From positions 540,323 to 604,322 of the forward strand of contig NZ_JBFAKK010000005.1 of the NCBI RefSeq assembly GCF_040655735.1: a stretch of DNA of 64,000 bases, written 5' to 3'. The notes under the pieces are model-generated. The model saw nothing but the letters and a program-made list of their open reading frames with translations, did not search any database and was not told the DNA's origin. How positions within the stretch are numbered: the first letter of the stretch is position 1; each line of letters starts with the position of its first letter. Below, one piece after another: positions 1 through 7,615 of the stretch. Position numbers and translations under genes: made by a program. The stretch is from Phytomonospora sp040655735 (GTDB lineage Bacteria > Actinomycetota > Actinomycetes > Mycobacteriales > Micromonosporaceae).

Positions 1-65
1 CCGAATGGAACACGCTGCTCTACAACTCCATCCGTCGCGAACACGGCCGGGACGTCGCCGCCTGA
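1..65 (+). CDS. 3' end of an unidentified gene
   Basis: Only the last 20 codons lie in the window, read from base 3 and ending in TGA at 63-65. The tail reads EWNTLLYNSIRREHGRDVAA, which is hydrophilic and has actinobacterial codon use. No family can be assigned. The next ORF starts 29 bp downstream on the same strand and the kinase about 100 bp downstream, so it may be the first visible member of the kinase-helicase operon. A short hairpin (ACCGC-TTTTC-GCGGT, about 70-85) lies between them and could instead separate the transcripts. Confidence 0.55.
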   Translation, partial: EWNTLLYNSIRREHGRDVAA

Positions 66-94
66 TCGAAACCGCTTTTCGCGGTGGGGAAGCC

Positions 95-172
95 ATGAAC
101 AAGGGGGTGGACAAGACGGTGTCATCGCATGGAGACTTTCCGTTAACCGGGGAGGGGGCCGGCTTTCAGTGA
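95..172 (+). CDS. 25-aa small ORF translationally coupled to the kinase
   Basis: ATG at 95 follows a GGGGA ribosome binding site at about 6 nt. The product would be 25 residues (starts MNKGVDKTVSSHGDF). Its TGA (170-172) overlaps the GTG start of the kinase (169-171) as GTGA, the usual arrangement for translational coupling. It has no transmembrane segment or recognisable domain. It could be a leader that couples kinase translation, or a small partner protein. The reading frame, SD and overlap support it; conservation cannot be judged here. Confidence 0.45.
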   Translation: MNKGVDKTVSSHGDFPLTGEGAGFQ

Positions 173-1722
173 CCGCGATTCCGACCGAGCCGACCGTGAT
201 CGGTGGCCGCTACGAGCTGACCCACCTCATCAAATCCGGTGGCATGGGCCAGGTGTGGAGCGCCTACGACACCACCCTCGACCGCCCGGTCGCGGTGAAA
301 CTCATCAAGCCCGAGCTGATCGAGACCATCACCGACCGGGAAGCCTTGACCGTCCGGTTCCGGCGCGAGGCGCGGGTGACGGCCCGTCTCGACCACCCCG
401 GGGTGCCCACGGTCTACGACGCGCTCATTGACGCCGACGCCGAACAGCTTTACATGGTCATGCAGCTCGTCAGCGGCACCGACCTGCGCGACCTGCTCAA
501 GCTGCGCGGGCGCCTGCCGGTCGAATGGGTCGCGGCGATCGCCGCCCAGGTCTGCTCCGTCCTCGCCCACGCCCACGCGCTGCCGGTCGTGCACCGCGAC
601 CTCAAGCCCGGCAACATCATGATCGCCGAGGACGGGACGGTGAAGGTCTGCGACTTCGGAATAGCCGCGATCCTGCTCACCGACGCCACTCGCGTGACCG
701 CCGACCAGGCACCGGGTACATACAACTACATGTCGCCGGAACAGTTCCTCGCCTCCGGTGTGAGCCCGCGCAGCGACCTTTACTCCCTCGGGTGCGTCAT
801 GCACGAGCTGCTCACCGGCGACAAAGTATTCGACGGCACCAATCAGTTCGTGCTCATGAGGCAGCACAGCGACGAGCCGCCGATCCCTGTCGGCGACTTG
901 GCGCCCGCTGTGCCCGAAGGACTCGGCGCGCTCGTGGCACGGTTGCTCGCTAAGAGCCCGCAGGACCGGCCGGAAAGTGCCCGCGAAGTACACGAACGGC
1001 TCACGCCGTTCCTGCCACGGGCGAGCGACTCCAGACCCGGTCCGACTGGCGACGGCGACCCGACCAGCCCGTTTCGGCACCCGTTCGCACTGCGCAAGAC
1101 GCCGCTGCCGCCGGAGGGCGCGTTGCCCGCGCTGCCACCAGCGAAGCGTCCCGTCGCCTTCGAGGGCTTCGTCGCTGACCTGGCGCAGGCCCAGGAACAC
1201 GCCTGGCAGCTTGTCGAGGACGAACGCTTCTCGCAGGCCCTCGGGGTCCTCGCCGAAGCACTCGAACCCGCCGAGCAGGTCATGTCCCACGACGAGCCGG
1301 AGCTTCTCGACGCCCGCCGCATGTACGCGGTCACGATGCTGTTCGGCGGGGACGCCCGAGGAGCTCTCCCGAAGTTCACCATGCTTGCCGCAGACCTCGC
1401 CGAAGCGTATGGACCCGACGACGAAGCCGTTTACGTCATGCGGCTGAGCGCCGCACAGTGCCACGTGCGCCTCGGAGATGTGCCCGAAGCCGTCGCCGCC
1501 TATCGCGAAGTCCTGCGGGACTTGCCCGACCACCGTGCGCCACTAGCCCTCGAAGCACGACGGCACCTCGGCGTCATCCTCGCCTCCTCCGGCGACCCCA
1601 CCGCCTCCGCGGAGGCCCGCTCCCTCCACGCCGACCTCGTCGCCGCCCACGGTCCCGACGACCCCCGCGCCGCCGAAGTCGCCGACCTCATCTCCCGCCT
1701 CGACGACAACGACCCGTCCTGA
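169..1722 (+). CDS. Soluble eukaryotic-type Ser/Thr protein kinase with C-terminal TPR-like region
   Basis: This 517-aa protein has a complete Hanks-type kinase domain at about residues 12-280. Visible are a Gly-rich loop (SGGMGQV), the VAVK lysine (K44), HRDLKPGN (about 142-149), DFG (162-164) and a GTYNYMSPEQ activation segment. All catalytic residues are present, so it should phosphorylate Ser/Thr. Unlike PknB it has no transmembrane helix or PASTA domain. The Pro-rich linker (280-330) leads to an alpha-helical C-terminus with alternating A/L/E repeats typical of TPR-like protein-interaction regions. The GTG start at 169 follows a GGGGAGGGGG tract and overlaps the small ORF stop. The helicase gene starts 24 bp after its stop, so the two are probably co-transcribed and may act together. 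Confidence 0.9.
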   Translation: MTAIPTEPTVIGGRYELTHLIKSGGMGQVWSAYDTTLDRPVAVKLIKPELIETITDREALTVRFRREARVTARLDHPGVPTVYDALIDADAEQLYMVMQLVSGTDLRDLLKLRGRLPVEWVAAIAAQVCSVLAHAHALPVVHRDLKPGNIMIAEDGTVKVCDFGIAAILLTDATRVTADQAPGTYNYMSPEQFLASGVSPRSDLYSLGCVMHELLTGDKVFDGTNQFVLMRQHSDEPPIPVGDLAPAVPEGLGALVARLLAKSPQDRPESAREVHERLTPFLPRASDSRPGPTGDGDPTSPFRHPFALRKTPLPPEGALPALPPAKRPVAFEGFVADLAQAQEHAWQLVEDERFSQALGVLAEALEPAEQVMSHDEPELLDARRMYAVTMLFGGDARGALPKFTMLAADLAEAYGPDDEAVYVMRLSAAQCHVRLGDVPEAVAAYREVLRDLPDHRAPLALEARRHLGVILASSGDPTASAEARSLHADLVAAHGPDDPRAAEVADLISRLDDNDPS

Positions 1723-1746
1723 CCGCAGCGAACGAAAGCCGCCGCC

Positions 1747-3864
1747 ATGCCGTCCCTCGCCCTGGCCCACTCCTTCCTCCTCGACTTCGGCATGCTCCAA
1801 AAGCGCGTCCGCCGCGACGTCGTCGACGTGATCCTGCGCTTCGAGAAGATCCCCGCCGTCGACCTGCGCAAGAGGAACGGCACCCACCTCGAGAAGATCA
1901 ACGGCCAGCGCGACCCGCGCACCCGCACGATCCGCATCGACGGGTTCTGGCGTGGCATCGTCATGGCCCCCGACGACGGCGGCCAGACCTATGTCCTGCA
2001 CAAGGTCCTGCCCCATGACGATGCGATCGAGTGGGCCAAAAAGCACGCCTTCGGCGTCAACAGCGCCACCAGGCGCATGGAGGTCCGCGACGTCGAGGCG
2101 ATCGAGGAGCACACCTCCGCCAATGCCGCCGCCACCCCGCACACCGTTCCGAAACTCTTCGCGGCGTTGTCCGACGGGGAGCTCGGGACCCTCGGCATCG
2201 ATCCGCTGACCCTCGCCTTCGCACGCACCCTCACCCGAAAGAACCAGGTCGAGACCGCCGCCGAGTTCCTCCCCGAAGACCAGCACGAGGTGCTGATGTT
2301 TCTCGCCGAGGGCTTCAGCGTCGAGGAGGTGTGGCGCGATATCGTTGCCCACCGCGCACAGCCCCAGGCCGCGGCGTCCGAACTCGAAGCCGCCGTGCGG
2401 TCCACACCGAACCGGATCGTTCTCGTGGAGGGCTCCGGCGACCTCGCCGAGGCCCTCGACAAGCCGTTCGAGGCCTGGCGCGTGTTCCTGCACCCCGCAC
2501 AGCGGAAGGTCGCCTACCGGCCCAGCTACCCCGGCCCCGCGCAGGTCGCCGGCGGCCCTGGCACCGGCAAGACCGTCGTCGCCCTGCACCGGGTCGCCTT
2601 CCTCCTCGGGCACCTGCGCCCCGGCGAGCGGATCCTGCTGACCAGCTACACCAACGCGCTCGTCGACTCCTTGACCATGTCCCTGGCACTGCTCGTCGAG
2701 GACCCGGCTCTTCGCGAACGGGTCGACATCATGACCGTCGACTCTTTCGCCCGGAAGGTGCTCGCCGAGCATGGCACGGTTCCACGGCCACTACGTGGCG
2801 ACCGCGAACCGGGGTACTGGGAAGAGATCATCGACGCACGCTTCCTGCCCTGGACAGCGCCGCAGCTCGCACAGGAGTACCGGCACGTCGTCCTCGCCCG
2901 CGACGTCCGCGACGAGGACGGCTACCTCGCCGCCGACCGCGCCGGTCGAGGCTCGCGCCTGGCGCCGAGCATGCGCCCCCTCATGTGGGCTGCCATGAAC
3001 GACTTCGAGAAGAAGCTCGCCGCCAAAGGCGAGGGCACCTACCTCGGTTGGTGCCGCGACGCCGCCGACCTCCTCGCCGAAAACGGACCCCGCTACCGGC
3101 ACATCGTCGTCGACGAGGCCCAGGACCTTCACCCCGCCCAATGGCGGCTGCTGCGCGCCGCCGCGCCCGCCAAGTACGACGACCTGTTCATCGCCGCCGA
3201 CCCGCACCAGCGCATCTACGACTCGCGGGTCTCGCTGAAGTCCCTCGGCATCAACGTCGTCGGCCGCAGCACGAAGATGCGCCGCAACTACCGCAGCACC
3301 CGCCAGATCCTCGGCTGGGCCGCCGCGCTCGTACCCGGAGCCGTCGCCGCGCTTGCCGACGGCGCGGACGACTCGCTCGCCGGGTACCGCTCAGTGCTGG
3401 AAGGCCCCGAGCCTGTCGTGTTCGCGGCCGCCTCGGTCAAGGAGGAGGAAGACCGGCTCGTCGAGGTTGTGCGCGTCTGGATTACCCAGGACGCGTCTCG
3501 TGAGTCGATCGGAGTGGCGGTCCGCTTCAACCGGACCGCCGACAAGCTCATCGACCGCCTGAAGAAGGCCGGTATCCCGGCGACCGACCTGCGCACGTCG
3601 ACGGCGAACGCCGTGCGCGTCGGCACGATGCACGCGTTCAAAGGCCTCGAATTCCGCTCTGTCGCCGTGTTCGGCGCCAGCCGGGAGGCCCTGCCTTTCC
3701 CCAAGGCCATGACCGATGCCGACATCGACCGAGTCCAGCACGAGATCGACCTTGCGGCAGAGCGGAACCTGCTGTTCGTGGCATGTACCCGCGCCCGCGA
3801 TCAGCTCCACGTCTCCTGGACCGGTGACGCGAGTCCGTTCCTCGTTGAGGCCGGCGTTGCCTGA
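1747..3864 (+). CDS. RelE/ParE-like domain fused to a UvrD/Rep-type superfamily 1 helicase
   Basis: This is a 705-aa protein. Residues 1-100 look like a RelE/ParE-type toxin fold: a LEKINGQRDPRTRTIRI strand, the WRGIV core, then a YVLHKVLPHDDAIEWAKKH end. This is followed by an SF1 helicase: Walker A GGPGTGKT (about 269-276), Walker B VVDEAQD (454-460), motif IV RRNYRST (512-518), motif V GTMHAFKGLEF (626-636) and motif VI with CTRARDQL. The helicase motors look intact, so it should translocate on DNA or RNA using ATP. Whether the N-terminal domain is a nuclease or only a nucleic-acid or ribosome binding module is not visible. It lies 24 bp behind the kinase. Such fusions occur elsewhere in bacteria; their role is not settled. 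Confidence 0.85.
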   Translation: MPSLALAHSFLLDFGMLQKRVRRDVVDVILRFEKIPAVDLRKRNGTHLEKINGQRDPRTRTIRIDGFWRGIVMAPDDGGQTYVLHKVLPHDDAIEWAKKHAFGVNSATRRMEVRDVEAIEEHTSANAAATPHTVPKLFAALSDGELGTLGIDPLTLAFARTLTRKNQVETAAEFLPEDQHEVLMFLAEGFSVEEVWRDIVAHRAQPQAAASELEAAVRSTPNRIVLVEGSGDLAEALDKPFEAWRVFLHPAQRKVAYRPSYPGPAQVAGGPGTGKTVVALHRVAFLLGHLRPGERILLTSYTNALVDSLTMSLALLVEDPALRERVDIMTVDSFARKVLAEHGTVPRPLRGDREPGYWEEIIDARFLPWTAPQLAQEYRHVVLARDVRDEDGYLAADRAGRGSRLAPSMRPLMWAAMNDFEKKLAAKGEGTYLGWCRDAADLLAENGPRYRHIVVDEAQDLHPAQWRLLRAAAPAKYDDLFIAADPHQRIYDSRVSLKSLGINVVGRSTKMRRNYRSTRQILGWAAALVPGAVAALADGADDSLAGYRSVLEGPEPVVFAAASVKEEEDRLVEVVRVWITQDASRESIGVAVRFNRTADKLIDRLKKAGIPATDLRTSTANAVRVGTMHAFKGLEFRSVAVFGASREALPFPKAMTDADIDRVQHEIDLAAERNLLFVACTRARDQLHVSWTGDASPFLVEAGVA

Positions 3865-3867
3865 CGC

Positions 3868-4644
3868 CTAGGTCCGCGCCCGCGATGCCGCGTCGTAGAC
3901 CGCCGGGTACAGCGCGTGCGCCAGCGTCCGGTAGCCCTCCGCCGACGGGTGCAGCCCGTCGGGGCACAGCATGCCCCGATCAGTGCGGAACACCACACCG
4001 CAGCGCGCGGCCAGGTCCACCGGCACGCCGCCCGCCAGCCGAACGGCAGGAGCCTGCGCCCGCGCCAGCCGCGACCCGCGCCACCCTGCGATGGCCCGCA
4101 ACGGCTGCGCCAGCGCCCGCAGGCTCGACAGGTCCGGGCAGGTGCCGACCACGACCGAGGTGCCGGCGTGGCTCAGCTTGCGCACCGCCCCGGCCAGCTG
4201 CGCCACCGACTCCGAGGGGTGCATCGTCTCGGTGAGGCCGTTGAGGAGGATCACCGCCACGTCGGGCGGCTCCGAGAGCAGCGAGCGGGCGACCTGTGTG
4301 TGCAGGTCACCGGTGTCGGCGCCGGGGACGGCGACGCTCGACAGCGCCACACGGTGCCGCACGCCCGCCAGGAGTTCGGCGAGGACCCCGCCGACCGAGT
4401 CGGAGGCGTCCTCCACGCCCACACCGGCGGCGAGGCTGTCGCCGAACATGACGAGTTTGAGCGGCGTCGCGTCGGAGTCGCCGAGCCACATGCGCATGTG
4501 GGGGCCGTGCGCGGAGTGCTCCTGGCGCGCCCGTCTGGCGGCGAGCAGCTCGACGGCCATCACGGCGGCGCCGGTCACGACCGCCACACTCGCTCCGATC
4601 GCCGCCGAATATCCGGCCCGGCGCAGCAGAGTGGACAGCCTCAT
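3868..4644 (-). CDS. Membrane-anchored SGNH/GDSL-family hydrolase
   Basis: The 258-aa protein starts with an uncleaved signal anchor (about residues 10-34, Ala/Val rich) and then an SGNH hydrolase domain. Block I is FGDSLAAGVG with the nucleophile Ser, block III is LNGLTE (Asn kept, usual Asp changed to Gly), and block V is DGLHPS with the catalytic Asp and His. It probably de-esterifies a lipid or cell-wall substrate outside the membrane. It converges on the helicase (3 bp gap) and is divergent from cbs, the same neighbourhood as Rv1075c/cbs in M. tuberculosis, so it belongs to the conserved backbone rather than to the kinase module. Confidence 0.85.
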   Translation of the reverse strand: MRLSTLLRRAGYSAAIGASVAVVTGAAVMAVELLAARRARQEHSAHGPHMRMWLGDSDATPLKLVMFGDSLAAGVGVEDASDSVGGVLAELLAGVRHRVALSSVAVPGADTGDLHTQVARSLLSEPPDVAVILLNGLTETMHPSESVAQLAGAVRKLSHAGTSVVVGTCPDLSSLRALAQPLRAIAGWRGSRLARAQAPAVRLAGGVPVDLAARCGVVFRTDRGMLCPDGLHPSAEGYRTLAHALYPAVYDAASRART

Positions 4645-4681
4645 GCCCGGCTCCTTCCCGTTCGATGGGTGGCTTGTGCCA

Positions 4682-4687
4682 TAGGCT
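4682..4687 (+). promoter_or_regulatory. -10 box (TAGGCT) of a leaderless cbs transcript
   Basis: TAGGCT lies 6 nt before the GTG of cbs and there is no Shine-Dalgarno sequence. Transcription would begin at or next to the start codon. The same spacing recurs at several other genes in this window. Confidence 0.55.
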
Positions 4688-4693
4688 ACCCGC

Positions 4694-6061
4694 GTGAAGT
4701 ACTACGAATCAGTGGTCGACCTGATCGGGGGAACCCCGCTGGTCCGGCTCAACAAGGTGACCGAGGGCGTCGAAGGCCTGGTCCTGGCCAAGGTCGAGTA
4801 CGTCAACCCCGGCGGGAGCGTCAAGGACCGCATCGCGGTCCGCATGATCGACGACGCCGAGGCGGCCGGCCTGCTCAAGCCGGGCGGGACGATCGTCGAG
4901 CCGACCTCGGGCAACACCGGCGTGGGCCTGGCCATCGTCGCGCAACAGCGCGGGTACAAGTGCGTCTTCGTCTGCCCCGACAAGGTCAGCGAGGACAAGC
5001 GCAACGTCCTTCGCGCCTACGGTGCCGAGGTCGTCGTCTGCCCCACCGCCGTCGACCCGGCCGACCCCCGCTCCTACTACGAGGTCTCCGACCGGCTCGT
5101 CCGCGAGATCGACGGCGCCTGGAAGCCCGACCAGTACAGCAACCCGGCCAACCCCCGCTCCCACTACGAGACCACCGGCCCCGAGCTGTGGGAACAGACC
5201 GAGGGCAGGATCACGCACTTCATCGCCGGCGTCGGCACCGGCGGCACCATCTCCGGCGTCGGGCGCTACCTCAAGGAGCAGTCCGGCGGGCGCGTGAAGG
5301 TCATCGGCGCCGACCCCGAGGGCTCGGTCTACTCCGGCGGGACCGGCCGCCCCTACCTGGTCGAAGGCGTCGGCGAGGACTTCTGGCCCTCCGCCTACGA
5401 CACCGAGGTCACCGACCAGATCATCGAGGTCTCCGACAAGGAGTCCTTCGCCATGACCCGCCGCCTCGCGCGCGAGGAAGGGCTCCTGGTCGGCGGATCC
5501 TGCGGCATGGCGGCCGAGGCGGCACTGCGCGTCGCCCGCGAGGCCGGCCCCGACGCCGTCGTCGTCGTCCTGCTCCCCGACGGCGGCCGCGGCTACCTGT
5601 CGAAGATCTTCAACGACGAGTGGCTCGCCCGCTACGGCTTCCTGACCGCCGACGGCCAGACCACCGTCGCCGACGTGCTCGCCGGCAAGAGCGGCGACAT
5701 CCCCGACCTGGTCCACGTGCACCCCAACGACCCGGTCCGCGACGCCATCGACATCCTCCGCGAGTACGGCGTCTCCCAGATGCCCGTCCTCAAGGCCGAA
5801 CCGCCCGTCGTCACCGGCGAGGTCGCCGGGTCGGTCGCCGAGCGCGACCTCCTGGAGGCCGTGTTCTCCGGCCGGGCGCAACTGGCCGACCCCGTCGAGA
5901 AGCACGTCAGCGATCCCCTGCCGATGATCGGCGGCGGCGAACCCGTCGGCCACGCCGTGGCGCTGCTGGAGAAGCACGACGCGGCCCTCGTCCTCATCGA
6001 CGGCAAGCCCCGGGGCGTCATCACCCGGCAGGACCTGCTCGCCTACGTCCAGACCGGCTGA
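4694..6061 (+). CDS. cbs: Cystathionine beta-synthase (PLP enzyme with C-terminal CBS pair)
   Basis: At 455 aa it has the usual length of actinobacterial CBS. The fold-type II PLP domain covers about 1-320: the PLP lysine is in NPGGSVKDR (K44), the substrate loop is TSGNTG, and the phosphate cup is GVGTGGTISG. Two CBS motifs follow at about 330-455 (HPNDPVRDAIDI and ERDLLEAV). It condenses serine with homocysteine to give cystathionine, the first step of reverse transsulfuration to cysteine. A cystathionine gamma-synthase/lyase family gene lies at 9.9 kb. The GTG start follows a -10 box at 6 nt with no SD, so it is probably leaderless. Confidence 0.95.
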   Translation: MKYYESVVDLIGGTPLVRLNKVTEGVEGLVLAKVEYVNPGGSVKDRIAVRMIDDAEAAGLLKPGGTIVEPTSGNTGVGLAIVAQQRGYKCVFVCPDKVSEDKRNVLRAYGAEVVVCPTAVDPADPRSYYEVSDRLVREIDGAWKPDQYSNPANPRSHYETTGPELWEQTEGRITHFIAGVGTGGTISGVGRYLKEQSGGRVKVIGADPEGSVYSGGTGRPYLVEGVGEDFWPSAYDTEVTDQIIEVSDKESFAMTRRLAREEGLLVGGSCGMAAEAALRVAREAGPDAVVVVLLPDGGRGYLSKIFNDEWLARYGFLTADGQTTVADVLAGKSGDIPDLVHVHPNDPVRDAIDILREYGVSQMPVLKAEPPVVTGEVAGSVAERDLLEAVFSGRAQLADPVEKHVSDPLPMIGGGEPVGHAVALLEKHDAALVLIDGKPRGVITRQDLLAYVQTG

Positions 6062-6080
6062 CCGGTCCGCGGACACGATT

Positions 6081-6119
6081 AATCCCCGGTCCCCTTGGTG
6101 GGCAAGGAGACCGGGGATT
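6081..6119. terminator. Hairpin terminator between cbs and the Asp-rich repeat gene
   Basis: An 11-bp perfect stem (AATCCCCGGTC at 6081-6091, GACCGGGGATT at 6109-6119) has a 17-nt loop and sits between two convergent genes. The A/T-ended arms make it plausible in both directions. Confidence 0.75.
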
Positions 6120-6135
6120 GATCTTGCGACGCTCC

Positions 6136-6516
6136 TTAGACGGAGGCGTTCGGGTCGGTCGGGTTCAGCGTCTCGTCGGCGGGCTGGTAGTAGTCGCCCG
6201 AGGTGCCGTCGGCGTCGGTCCCGTAGACCTCTCCGTCGGAGATGAGGCCGTCCTCGTTCACGTCCGACTCGGCGTAGTCGAAGGTGCCGTCGTTGTTGCT
6301 GTCCTCGACGAAGGTGTCCAGGCTGCCGTCACCGTTGGTGTCGATGAGGGCTTCCTCGATCGTGCCGTCGTTGCCCTCGTCGTGGAGGTAGGCGTCGGCA
6401 GTGCCGTCATTGCCCAGGTCCACCTCGTACTCGACGCCGCCCTGGCCGTCGTCGTAAGCGGTGATCGAGTCCTCGGTGCCGTCGCCGTCGATGTCCGCGG
6501 TGTATTCGTCGGTCAT
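6136..6516 (-). CDS. Small acidic protein with EF-hand/dockerin-like calcium repeats
   Basis: The 126-aa protein is very acidic and built from degenerate DxDGDG/DxNxDG loops spaced 12-20 residues apart (DIDGDGTED, DLGNDGTAD, DTNGDGSLD, DSNNDGTFD, DVNEDGLIS). These match calcium-binding loops of EF-hand, dockerin or thrombospondin type-3 repeats. No signal peptide or membrane segment is visible, so it is probably cytosolic, or secreted by an unknown route. The ATG at 6516 has a GGGGAC tract upstream. The role is unknown; a calcium buffer or a repeat-structured binding protein is an inference. It is transcribed towards cbs and ends at the shared terminator. Confidence 0.75.
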   Translation of the reverse strand: MTDEYTADIDGDGTEDSITAYDDGQGGVEYEVDLGNDGTADAYLHDEGNDGTIEEALIDTNGDGSLDTFVEDSNNDGTFDYAESDVNEDGLISDGEVYGTDADGTSGDYYQPADETLNPTDPNASV

Positions 6517-6680
6517 TGTTCTGTCCCCTCAGAAAAGCGGTTCTGCGTGCCTCAGTCTGTCGCCTTGACCTGACCGACTCTACGAGGCCGGACAGGGGGC
6601 GTAAATCGCGGATTCGTGCCAGCGCGTAGTCGTCGACACAGGGTGGTTTCGTGTTCACGCGACGCGATGACCTGCGCGTT

Positions 6681-7079
6681 CTATCCCCAGCTTCGCGAGG
6701 ACAGCACGAGCAGGTAACCGTCGGGGTCACGCACGGTCACGCCCCACTGGTCCCAATAGGGATTGTGGGCCGCGACGCGCTCGCCGCCGTGCTCGGTGAG
6801 CCGGTCGATGAGCGCGTCCTCGACCGGCCGCCCGAGATAGAGCACGAACAGGTCGTCCGCGGTGGGTGACGGGACCACCGTGCCCGACGGACCGCGCGTC
6901 AGCTCGAAGTGCCAGCCCGCGCCGGGCAGGCCGGCCATGAGCAGCTCATGTTCGCCTTCGGCCGGGTCGGTCTCCTTGTAGAGCACCGTGAGGCCCAGGC
7001 CGTCGACATAGAAGCGCTCGGCCGCCGCGAGATCACGCGAGGGCCGGGCGATGCGTACGTGGGTGTTCGCCTCGATCAT
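6681..7079 (-). CDS. VOC (glyoxalase/bleomycin-resistance fold) protein
   Basis: The 132-aa single-domain VOC protein has the typical beta-alpha-beta-beta-beta start (VRIARPSRDLAAAERFYVDGLGL) and the C-terminal VRDPDGYLLVL strand that normally supplies a metal-ligand region. The start is ATG 7079, because the longer frame upstream overlaps the next VOC gene and is not protein-like. A TAGGCT box lies 8 nt before this ATG, indicating leaderless transcription. Family members include glyoxalase-like lyases, dioxygenases and drug-binding proteins; the substrate cannot be inferred. Confidence 0.85.
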   Translation of the reverse strand: MIEANTHVRIARPSRDLAAAERFYVDGLGLTVLYKETDPAEGEHELLMAGLPGAGWHFELTRGPSGTVVPSPTADDLFVLYLGRPVEDALIDRLTEHGGERVAAHNPYWDQWGVTVRDPDGYLLVLSSRSWG

Positions 7080-7087
7080 GGTCGGAG

Positions 7088-7093
7088 AGCCTA
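7088..7093 (-). promoter_or_regulatory. -10 box (TAGGCT) of the 6681-7079 VOC gene
   Basis: On the minus strand TAGGCT lies 8 nt before ATG 7079. It overlaps the TAG stop codon (7091-7093) of the preceding VOC gene, so the promoter is built into that stop. Confidence 0.45.
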
Positions 7094-7465
7094 CGACCTG
7101 CGGAACAGGCGGGCGTAGCGGCCGCTGTCTCGTGTGAAGTCGATGATCCGGACGGGATTGCGGGCCGGGTCGGCGAACACGGCGTAGTGGCCGGTGGCGA
7201 TCTCGGTCGGGGGCAGCAGCCAGGTGAGTTCGGTCTTGTCGGCGTGGAAGGCGGTGACGTCGTCGACCCGGAACACCGGGCCCGGGCCGGCCTTCATCTC
7301 CAGCGGATGGCGTTCGAGCATGATCTCGACCGGTCCGGACTCGCCGGCCGACAGAAGGAGGGTGTCCTCGTCGGGCCGGGCGACGTCCTTGAAGCCCAGC
7401 CCCCGATAGAGCTCGGCGACGGCCTCCAGGTCCTCGACGGGATACATGGCGCACAGCAGTTCCAT
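7091..7465 (-). CDS. Second VOC-fold protein
   Basis: This 124-aa VOC protein has AMYPVEDLEAVAELYRGLG at the N-terminus and FADPARNPVRIIDF as the terminal strand. It lies directly upstream of the other VOC gene (12 bp between this stop and the next start), yet the two are not close copies. The pair may form an operon or even a heteromeric VOC unit. A GTTAC-N6-GTAAC palindrome sits 5 bp upstream of the start and could regulate it. The reaction is unknown. Confidence 0.8.
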   Translation of the reverse strand: MELLCAMYPVEDLEAVAELYRGLGFKDVARPDEDTLLLSAGESGPVEIMLERHPLEMKAGPGPVFRVDDVTAFHADKTELTWLLPPTEIATGHYAVFADPARNPVRIIDFTRDSGRYARLFRRS

Positions 7466-7470
7466 GCGAA

Positions 7471-7486
7471 GTTACTCTGCCGTAAC
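7471..7486. promoter_or_regulatory. Palindromic operator-like site GTTAC-N6-GTAAC
   Basis: Perfect 5-bp arms at 7471-7475 and 7482-7486 are separated by 6 nt, immediately upstream of the VOC gene start at 7465. The site would overlap the transcription start region. It also resembles the GlnR consensus (gTnAC-n6-GaAAC), but a TetR or MarR type operator is equally possible. Confidence 0.4.
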
Positions 7487-7504
7487 AATGCTCGCCCGGC
7501 AAGC

Positions 7505-7536
7505 GCGGTGACGCCCCGGCCGGAGACCGTCACCGC
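7505..7536. promoter_or_regulatory. 9-bp inverted repeat in the VOC/epimerase intergenic region
   Basis: GCGGTGACG (7505-7513) and CGTCACCGC (7528-7536) form a perfect stem around 14 nt. It lies downstream of the epimerase gene (minus strand), so a terminator is the simplest reading, although there is no T-run. Confidence 0.4.
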
Positions 7537-7615
7537 TGGTCAATCGTCCTTTGTGGACTCACTGCGTGAGGTCGCCGGCGGAAACCCTTGGGCGATAAGG
7601 GAAAGTGATGTCAAG

